DNA from: an uncultured Ruminococcus sp.
Lineage (GTDB): Bacteria; Bacillota; Clostridia; Oscillospirales; Ruminococcaceae
DNA: 20,244 nt
Reading direction: 5' to 3'
Assembly: GCA_947174965.1 (NCBI GenBank)
Contig: CAMWKY010000005.1
Span: 1 to 20,244, forward strand
The notes under the pieces are model-generated. The model worked only from the letters and a program-made list of their open reading frames with translations, did no database searches and was not told where the DNA came from. Each line of letters opens with the position of its first letter. The first letter of the stretch is position 1. The position numbers and the translations under genes were made by a program. Positions 1 through 4,928 of this stretch are shown one piece after another.

Positions 1-52
1 TAGTAAAAGTGAGTATGGCGGAAACAATTCGTAATATATTTATCTTTCTCAT
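1..52 (-). CDS. 5' end of a divergent gene, truncated by the window edge
   Basis: Seventeen codons are visible on the minus strand, reading MRKINILRIVSAILTFT, and the frame is open to the window edge. The start is supported by a GAGGTG ribosome site at 63-68, ten bases upstream, and by a strong promoter at 81-109. The basic N-terminus followed by a hydrophobic run suggests a signal peptide or a first membrane segment, so the product is probably exported or membrane-bound. Too little is visible to name a family. It is transcribed away from the gene at 241. Confidence 0.6.
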   Translation of the reverse strand, partial: MRKINILRIVSAILTFT

Positions 53-80
53 ATGTAAAAAACACCTCATTTCATATTAT

Positions 81-109
81 ATTATACACCATAATTCATA
101 ATTTGTAAA
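81..109 (-). promoter_or_regulatory. sigma-A-type promoter for the divergent gene at 1-52
   Basis: On the minus strand TTTACA (104-109) is followed by a 17-base spacer and TATAAT (81-86). This is five of six -35 matches and a perfect -10. The -10 is doubled, forming the 11-mer TATAATATAAT (76-86). The gene's ribosome site and ATG lie just downstream. Confidence 0.75.
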
Positions 110-122
110 TAGTCTGGAATTT

Positions 123-143
123 GTAACCATTTAGTAACCATTT
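123..143 (+). repeat. 11-bp-period direct repeat between divergent promoters (possible operator)
   Basis: The 10-mer GTAACCATTT occurs at 123-132 and again at 134-143, a period of 11 bases, about one helical turn. A further TTGTAA lies at 103-108 and another forms the -35 box at 158-163. Head-to-tail repeats at this spacing are the usual recognition form of OmpR/PhoB-family response regulators. No regulator can be named from this sequence. The position between two promoters fits shared control of both genes. Confidence 0.45.
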
Positions 144-157
144 ATTCTGAAAATCAC

Positions 158-186
158 TTGTAACGTTTTTTTAAAGGTGGTATAAT
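158..186 (+). promoter_or_regulatory. sigma-A-type promoter for the gene at 241
   Basis: TTGTAA (158-163), a 17-base spacer and TATAAT (181-186) form a near-consensus vegetative promoter. The predicted start site near 193 leaves a leader of about 48 bases. That leader contains a small inverted repeat (TGTATG/CATACA) and a GGAGGT ribosome site at 231-236. Confidence 0.75.
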
Positions 187-240
187 ATATTTGTATGCAA
201 AATTTTTCATACATGACATTATATAATTTCGGAGGTTAAA

Positions 241-1479
241 ATGAAATCTTTCTTTTCAAACGTATGGACGAAACGATTTGTAGCAATTATAGCATCTCTT
301 TATACAGTCGGAGTGTGTTATCTTGCCTACTTCTCAATTTTCTATTCTTTCCATATTGATGACAGACTTTCGCTCTGTCTTGTTGTCTCGTCAGTATCAG
401 TTATAGCATTGATTCTCATGCTTTATACAAGAAAACAAATTCTTACAAAATTATCAAGTTTTCTCATACTGATTTTTATGGTTCCTGTTGTCTTGTTGAA
501 TTTCAGTGAAAAAAGTCTTATCATCCCTATTATAATAATGGGTATTCTGATACTGCTTTTTTCAGGTGCAGGCGAAGGAACAAAAACCGTTATCGGAACA
601 GTGATACTTCTTATGTATGTTTTCAGTGCTTTAGGTTACTTTTTGTTTACGTCATTTTTTGTAACTGTTGCAAAAACAGAAGTAATTGAAAGCGGAGAAT
701 CTCCGTCGGGAAAATACCGCTATTCCATAATAAATACAGAGGATACATCAAACGGCAGTACGGCTGTATACATAGAGCCGAACTATGCAGATGTGACTTA
801 TCCTTTTATAAAATTCAAGCTGAAAAATATTAAACGTGCTGTTTATCAGGTTCGCCCTATGTGCGAGGAGATAAACATTGAGTGGACAAGCGAAAGCCGT
901 GCAGATATATCAGAACAGCTTAATGAAATTTCTGATAATATAGAAGTAAGTCTTTCACAAGAAGAACTTGAATCTTTGGGTTACACTATGGAAAACACAC
1001 TTGAAGTAGCAAATGTAAATGTGCGTATTCTGCTTGATGCTGGTTTTACTGCTTCTGACGTTCGATCGATAAAGCTTGATGATTTAAGTGTTGAACAGCT
1101 TGCACTTTTTGATATAGGCAGAGAAAAATCAGGCAGATATTATGTTCTTAATCCTACAGATGAACTTATTGAAAAAACAAAAAAGACATCAGCAGACAGA
1201 ATATATTTTACCGAACTTAATAAAAAACAACTCAAAATTTTCAACAACTCACATCTTGATGAATATGACAGAAGACTTTTTGAAATTCAGAAAAATTATT
1301 CTGTTCCTTTTAAAAGTCTTACAGATGCACAGTTAGCAGGTTTCGGAATTTCTGAATCAGGTGATGTTCTCAAATTCAATGGCAAAGTATGTTTCAGATA
1401 CTATGTTGCAGAACTTGAAAATTATTTTGATGTAGACTCAAGGGCATTGTCTCTTGAACTTCTCAATCCTACAAACTGA
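241..1479 (+). CDS. unrecognised five-TM membrane protein with a repeat-bearing extracytoplasmic domain
   Basis: I do not recognise this 412-residue protein. About five hydrophobic segments lie at residues 12-35, 43-61, 69-87, 92-109 and 115-142. They are followed by a soluble part (about 150-412), probably outside the cell. Residues 155-215 look beta-rich and weakly recall small membrane-linked DUF5412-type domains; this is an impression, not a match. The C-terminal half repeats a short motif of the form S/D-L-S/T-x-x-Q-L-x-x-F-x-I: around 237-246 (degenerate), 281-292, 325-334 and 359-370. The start is fixed by GGAGGT at 231-236 and a strong promoter at 158-186. The M23 peptidase gene follows in the same direction with its own promoter, so joint function is possible but unproven. 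Confidence 0.8.
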   Translation: MKSFFSNVWTKRFVAIIASLYTVGVCYLAYFSIFYSFHIDDRLSLCLVVSSVSVIALILMLYTRKQILTKLSSFLILIFMVPVVLLNFSEKSLIIPIIIMGILILLFSGAGEGTKTVIGTVILLMYVFSALGYFLFTSFFVTVAKTEVIESGESPSGKYRYSIINTEDTSNGSTAVYIEPNYADVTYPFIKFKLKNIKRAVYQVRPMCEEINIEWTSESRADISEQLNEISDNIEVSLSQEELESLGYTMENTLEVANVNVRILLDAGFTASDVRSIKLDDLSVEQLALFDIGREKSGRYYVLNPTDELIEKTKKTSADRIYFTELNKKQLKIFNNSHLDEYDRRLFEIQKNYSVPFKSLTDAQLAGFGISESGDVLKFNGKVCFRYYVAELENYFDVDSRALSLELLNPTN

Positions 1480-1480
1480 T

Positions 1481-1510
1481 TTGCAGTAAATTTCAATAAA
1501 TGCGTATAAT
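1481..1510 (+). promoter_or_regulatory. putative sigma-A promoter of the M23 peptidase gene
   Basis: TTGCAG (1481-1486), an 18-base spacer and TATAAT (1505-1510) begin right after the preceding stop codon. A transcript from here would start near 1517. That is downstream of the ATG at 1500 and so supports the GTG at 1551 as the true start. Confidence 0.55.
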
Positions 1511-1550
1511 TTCCTTTAATTTGTCAACAATAATGACGGAGGTGTTATAC

Positions 1551-2357
1551 GTGAAAAAATTTTCAGATAACAAAAAAGGCTCAAAAGGATTTTATACAGC
1601 ATTGGGAATAAGTGCAGTTATGATTGGCTCAGCCTGTTATTTTGCATATGAACAGGGCGAAAAGCTTACAAATGAATTTAGTGCAAAGAACAGTGTTTCA
1701 GAATCAAACAAGCCTGTTGACAGAACAGTTGAAAATGTACCGAAAATAACGACTGAATTTGTCTACAGACAAACAACAACAGCACAGACCACAACAAGAG
1801 TTTCAGTTGCTACAGCTCCGCCTGTAGAGACAGCTCCGCCTGTTGTAACAATTCCGTCAGCTGAAATCTATGATTATGAGGAACAGCCCGTTTACAATGA
1901 AACAGAGGAAGAAGCAGAAGCTGAACCAGCAGGAGTAGTAAAACTTGAAAATGTCAAGTACCCTCTGGCAGATATAAATGAAATTGTTGGTGCATTCAGT
2001 GGCGGTGAACTTGTAAAAAGCATTACAACAGGCTCATGGCAGACCCATAACGGCATTGATATTCTGGCAGAAGTAGGGTCAGAAGTATATGCAGTATCAA
2101 ACGGCGAAGTTACAGAAATCAAAAACGACCCTGTATGGGGTGTAACTGTTCTTATCGACCATCACAATGGCTTTATGACTAAATACTGCGGTTTATCAAA
2201 TGGGCTTGACGTTCAGTGCGGTGATATGGTTATAAGCGGTGATTTAATTGGCACTGTCGGAAATACTGCTGATATTGAAAGCGCATTGTCTCCGCATCTT
2301 CATATGGAACTGACACACAACGGAAACTATATCGACCCACTTTCAGCACTTAAATAA
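1551..2357 (+). CDS. membrane-anchored M23 (LytM) metallopeptidase, SpoIIQ-like
   Basis: With the GTG start at 1551 the product has 268 residues. That start has GGAGGTG at 1538-1544, six bases upstream. The in-frame ATG at 1500 lies inside the -10 box and has no ribosome site. A basic N-terminus and one membrane segment (about 13-33) precede a Thr/Pro/Glu-rich linker (about 60-128). A LytM-type peptidase domain follows (about 138-268). Both zinc-ligand motifs are intact, H166-x3-D170 and H249-L-H251, so it should be an active peptidoglycan endopeptidase on the outer face of the membrane. Single-pass anchoring, small size and intact ligands fit clostridial SpoIIQ, which acts in forespore engulfment. 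A vegetative cell-wall hydrolase is the alternative. The M23 family call is firm; the SpoIIQ identity is tentative. Confidence 0.85.
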   Translation: MKKFSDNKKGSKGFYTALGISAVMIGSACYFAYEQGEKLTNEFSAKNSVSESNKPVDRTVENVPKITTEFVYRQTTTAQTTTRVSVATAPPVETAPPVVTIPSAEIYDYEEQPVYNETEEEAEAEPAGVVKLENVKYPLADINEIVGAFSGGELVKSITTGSWQTHNGIDILAEVGSEVYAVSNGEVTEIKNDPVWGVTVLIDHHNGFMTKYCGLSNGLDVQCGDMVISGDLIGTVGNTADIESALSPHLHMELTHNGNYIDPLSALK

Positions 2358-2362
2358 TACAA

Positions 2363-2388
2363 AAATTCCCCTTTACATAGGGGAATTT
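2363..2388 (+). terminator. hairpin between the M23 gene and ttcA (weak terminator or attenuator)
   Basis: A perfect 9-bp stem, AAATTCCCC (2363-2371) with GGGGAATTT (2380-2388), encloses an 8-base loop. Only three T residues follow, as part of the stem. It is therefore likely to reduce readthrough or stabilise the upstream 3' end rather than stop transcription fully. ttcA begins 17 bases later. Confidence 0.5.
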
Positions 2389-2405
2389 ACATATAAGGTG
2401 ATTTT

Positions 2406-3257
2406 ATGATTAAGGATATAACGGCACAAGCAGAATTAAGTCTGCGTAAAAAATTCAAGAAAAGTATATGGTGTAAATTCACAAAAGCTATAAATGAATA
2501 TGAACTGATTCAGCCGAATGACAAAATAGCTGTCTGCATTTCAGGCGGTAAAGATTCTATGCTCATGGCAAAGCTTTTTCAGGAACTCAAAAGACACGAT
2601 AAATTTCCGTTTGAACTTGTTTTTCTTGTAATGAATCCGGGATATAACGAAAAAAATCTGCAACAGATTAAGTATAATGCAGAAATTCTGTCAATACCGA
2701 TTGAAATTTTTGAATCGGATATTTTCGGTTCGGTTTTGCATATAGAAAAAAATCCGTGCTATATCTGCGCAAGAATGAGACGTGGTTATCTCTACAGCAA
2801 AGCAAAGGAACTTGGCTGTAACAAAATAGCTCTCGGACATCATTTTGATGATGTTATTGAGACAATATTAATGGGTATGCTTTATGGCGGACAGATTCAG
2901 ACGATGATGCCTAAACTGCACAGCACAAATTTTGAGGGTATGGAGCTTATCCGTCCGATGTACCTCATAAGAGAGAACGACATAAAGCATTGGTGCTGTT
3001 ATAACGACCTACAGTTTATACAGTGTGCGTGCAGATTCACGGAAACCTGCTCCGATATTGACGAAAACGGACAGTCAGCATCAAAACGCATGGAAACAAA
3101 GCATCTTATAGCAGAACTGAAAAAAATTAATCCGCAGGTTGAAAAAAATATCTTCAGAAGCGTTGAAAATGTCAATCTCAATACGCTTATAGCCTACAAA
3201 GACGAAAATGGCACACATAATTTTCTTGATACATACAACAAAAAGGGACGCAAATAA
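2406..3257 (+). CDS. ttcA: TtcA-family tRNA thiolation protein (PP-loop ATPase)
   Basis: This 283-residue protein belongs to the PP-loop ATPases that activate a tRNA base by adenylation before sulfur is inserted. TtcA makes 2-thiocytidine at tRNA position 32 using an iron-sulfur cluster. The PP-loop SGGKDS is at 46-51. The cysteine pair C118/C121 sits in CYICARMRRG, matching the TtcA pattern C-x2-C-x-R-x-RRG. GHHFDD is at 144-149. Further cysteines at 207, 209 and 215 could supply the third cluster ligand. It is slightly shorter than E. coli TtcA (311 residues), as is common for Firmicute members, whose exact substrate is less certain. A TAAGGTG ribosome site (2394-2400) precedes the ATG. The gene ends inside the terminator that separates it from the convergent operon. 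Confidence 0.85.
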   Translation: MIKDITAQAELSLRKKFKKSIWCKFTKAINEYELIQPNDKIAVCISGGKDSMLMAKLFQELKRHDKFPFELVFLVMNPGYNEKNLQQIKYNAEILSIPIEIFESDIFGSVLHIEKNPCYICARMRRGYLYSKAKELGCNKIALGHHFDDVIETILMGMLYGGQIQTMMPKLHSTNFEGMELIRPMYLIRENDIKHWCCYNDLQFIQCACRFTETCSDIDENGQSASKRMETKHLIAELKKINPQVEKNIFRSVENVNLNTLIAYKDENGTHNFLDTYNKKGRK

Positions 3258-3269
3258 GCGTCCTTTTTT
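3241..3269. terminator. bidirectional intrinsic terminator between ttcA and spoVM
   Basis: The stem GGACGC (3246-3251) with GCGTCC (3258-3263) closes a 6-base loop that contains the ttcA stop codon (3255-3257). Six T residues follow on the plus strand (3264-3269). On the minus strand the same stem is followed by five T residues opposite the A-rich end of ttcA. It can thus end both the ttcA transcript and the convergent 15-gene operon. Confidence 0.85.
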
Positions 3270-3280
3270 AGCCTGATTTC

Positions 3281-3364
3281 TTATTCTTCCTCTTTTTTTA
3301 TCTTAAAAATCGCACGCAATATCCCCGATAAAAATTTTGGACTTTTTATTACTACTATTTTCAT
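3281..3364 (-). CDS. spoVM: stage V sporulation protein SpoVM (27-residue peptide)
   Basis: This short ORF encodes a 27-residue amphipathic peptide with the SpoVM signature. It begins MK, has IK at 6-7, and runs KSPKFLSGILRA at 7-18. B. subtilis SpoVM (26 residues) has KLPKFLGGIVRA at the same positions, including the conserved Pro9. SpoVM recognises the convex membrane of the forespore and anchors SpoIVA for spore-coat assembly. Position supports the call: spoVM follows thiN in Bacillus as it does here. The ribosome site AAAGGGGGT (3372-3380) is seven bases upstream of the ATG. The C-terminal tail is charged (KIKKEEE) and differs from Bacillus. The upstream palindrome may give it separate control. 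It is the last gene before the terminator at 3241-3269. Confidence 0.9.
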   Translation of the reverse strand: MKIVVIKSPKFLSGILRAIFKIKKEEE

Positions 3365-3379
3365 TTTATGTACCCCCTT

Positions 3380-3410
3380 TTCAGTGATGTATTATATTAT
3401 ATTCACTGAA
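3380..3410 (-). promoter_or_regulatory. inverted repeat around a doubled -10 box upstream of spoVM
   Basis: The arms TTCAGTGA (3380-3387) and TCACTGAA (3403-3410) are perfect 8-bp inverted repeats flanking 15 A/T bases. On the minus strand the centre holds the 11-mer TATAATATAAT (3391-3401). No convincing -35 box lies at 16-18 bases. This could be an operator over a spoVM promoter, a regulator-dependent promoter, or just a weak hairpin after thiN. No T-tract follows, so a terminator role is unlikely. Confidence 0.45.
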
Positions 3411-3420
3411 TCGGATTTGG

Positions 3421-4050
3421 TTACATCTTTGAACGCACAATAAGCACAAGTCCTGAATCTATCTGCAAAACAGCCTTGTTTTCCGTGATTTCGTTGCTTA
3501 CACCTATAGGAAAATTTTTTTCAAGTTCAAAATCGTATAAAGGATATTTCACACCGTAATATTTTTTAATCAATGCTTTTTCTGTCAATGAAAAAATCGA
3601 AAAATACCAGCCGTCAAGTTTTTTGTACTCCTTACAGCCTGTTCCCTGCACCGTAATTTCATTATCAGCATCAATAATTCTCATATTACAGCCCTTTTCA
3701 TAGGCGTATACAAGTACCTGTATATTTGCAAAAGCATGGTCAAATCTTTTTCCTAATGCGCCGTATAAGCATATATCTGTACAGCCGTTTTCTATTGCCG
3801 TCCTGACAGCAAGCATTGTGTCTGTATCGTCTTTTTCGGGAAGACTTCTGTAAATCATTACATTTTCTGGCAGATTTTCTGTATATGAATCAAAATCGCC
3901 TACAATAATATCGGGAACTATGTCAAGTTTTCGGGCATAGTTATATCCACTGTCCGCACATATCACAAGATTACAGCTTTTTCTGATTTCAGACACATCT
4001 ATAAAAGATAAGTCCTTTATCTCACCGCCTGCAAAAATTGCACATCTCAT
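3421..4050 (-). CDS. thiN: thiamine pyrophosphokinase
   Basis: The 209-residue product transfers pyrophosphate from ATP to thiamine to form thiamine pyrophosphate in the cytosol. Family motifs are present in order: ADSG (32-35), GDFDS (51-55), EKDDTD (72-77), GALGKRFDH (97-105), and SNE near 184-187 in the C-terminal thiamine-binding beta domain. Length is normal for bacterial ThiN. Its ATG overlaps the rsgA stop as ATGA (4047-4050), which implies translational coupling. In B. subtilis rpe lies between rsgA and thiN, but here it is missing. No TPP riboswitch is visible, as expected for a salvage kinase inside a housekeeping operon. Confidence 0.93.
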   Translation of the reverse strand: MRCAIFAGGEIKDLSFIDVSEIRKSCNLVICADSGYNYARKLDIVPDIIVGDFDSYTENLPENVMIYRSLPEKDDTDTMLAVRTAIENGCTDICLYGALGKRFDHAFANIQVLVYAYEKGCNMRIIDADNEITVQGTGCKEYKKLDGWYFSIFSLTEKALIKKYYGVKYPLYDFELEKNFPIGVSNEITENKAVLQIDSGLVLIVRSKM

Positions 4051-4928
4051 TTAAGTTCCCACTCCTTAAGCTGTTTTGCCTCATCATACATAGCACAATA
4101 GCTTTCATGCCTTATTTTTGGTATTATACCATTTGCAACCGCTTCAACAACTGCACAGCCTTTTTCGCAGGTGTGAGAGCAGTCACGAAAAAGACAATTT
4201 TCAGTATAATCAACAAACTCACGGAAACAGCCTGCAAGTTCCTCTTTTCGTATTATGTCATAACGGTTAGTTTCAAATGTAGAAAATCCGGGAGTATCAG
4301 CAATATATCCGCCGTCCTTCAGCCTGTAAAGTTCCGCATGACGTGTAGTGTGCCTTCCTCTGCCAAGCTTTTTGCTTATCTCACCTGTAGGAATATTCAA
4401 ATCAGGGTCAACAGCATTAAGAAGTGTTGACTTTCCTGCTCCTGAATTTCCAGTAAACGCACTTATTTTCCCTTTGAGAAGTTCACGCACTGCCTGTATT
4501 GATGATGCACTGTTATAGTCTGCTTCAAAAACCTTTATTCCTATTGAACTGTATACATCTTTTATCGGCTTGCTGTCACCTAAATCAATCTTTGTTATGA
4601 TTATAACAGGCTCAATATTTTTATACTCTGCAATGGCAATAAACTTGTCAAGGATAAGAAAATTAGGCACGGGACTTACAGTTGATACAATAAAAATAAT
4701 CTGCTCAAGATTTGCAAGAGGAGGTCTTATAAGAAAATTTTTCCTTTCGCCTATTTCAGAGATAACGCCATTTTCTACAATCACATTATCGCCAACAGAT
4801 GGGCTTATTCCTTTTTTGCGGAAAATTCCTCTTGCCTTACATTCAAAAATGCCGTCAGGGGACTCCACTGTATAGAGTCCCCCTAAGCATTTCAGTATAA
4901 TTCCGCTTGTTTTACCAGCGTTTACCAT
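4047..4928 (-). CDS. rsgA: ribosome small-subunit-dependent GTPase RsgA (YloQ/CpgA)
   Basis: The 293-residue GTPase acts in late maturation of the 30S ribosomal subunit. It has an N-terminal OB-fold (about 1-68) and a circularly permuted G domain: G4 TKID (112-115) comes before G1 GNSGAGKS (160-167), G2 RHTT (192-195) and G3 DTPG (211-214). The C-terminal zinc site is C245-x4-C250-x-H252-x5-C258, the family pattern. Its ATG overlaps the end of prkC by seven bases. The link to PrkC matters because B. subtilis PrkC phosphorylates this GTPase and the gene neighbourhood is conserved. Confidence 0.95.
   Translation of the reverse strand: MVNAGKTSGIILKCLGGLYTVESPDGIFECKARGIFRKKGISPSVGDNVIVENGVISEIGERKNFLIRPPLANLEQIIFIVSTVSPVPNFLILDKFIAIAEYKNIEPVIIITKIDLGDSKPIKDVYSSIGIKVFEADYNSASSIQAVRELLKGKISAFTGNSGAGKSTLLNAVDPDLNIPTGEISKKLGRGRHTTRHAELYRLKDGGYIADTPGFSTFETNRYDIIRKEELAGCFREFVDYTENCLFRDCSHTCEKGCAVVEAVANGIIPKIRHESYCAMYDEAKQLKEWELK

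Noticed and set aside
188..215. Small inverted repeat in the leader of the gene at 241 as a riboswitch or attenuator
   Set aside because: Only about six base pairs around a 10-base A/T loop, with no T-tract and no conserved aptamer pattern.
1500..1550. ATG at 1500 as the start of the M23 peptidase
   Set aside because: It has no ribosome site and lies within the probable -10 box. The GTG at 1551 has a near-perfect GGAGGTG six bases upstream.
3421..4050. Possible TPP riboswitch linked to thiN
   Set aside because: thiN overlaps rsgA by four bases, so no leader exists for a riboswitch, and no THI-box-like element was seen nearby.
4038..4430. Plus-strand open frame of 130 codons opposite rsgA
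   Set aside because: It lies antisense to a confident rsgA, has no ribosome site and no protein-like pattern; it is a shadow of the real gene.
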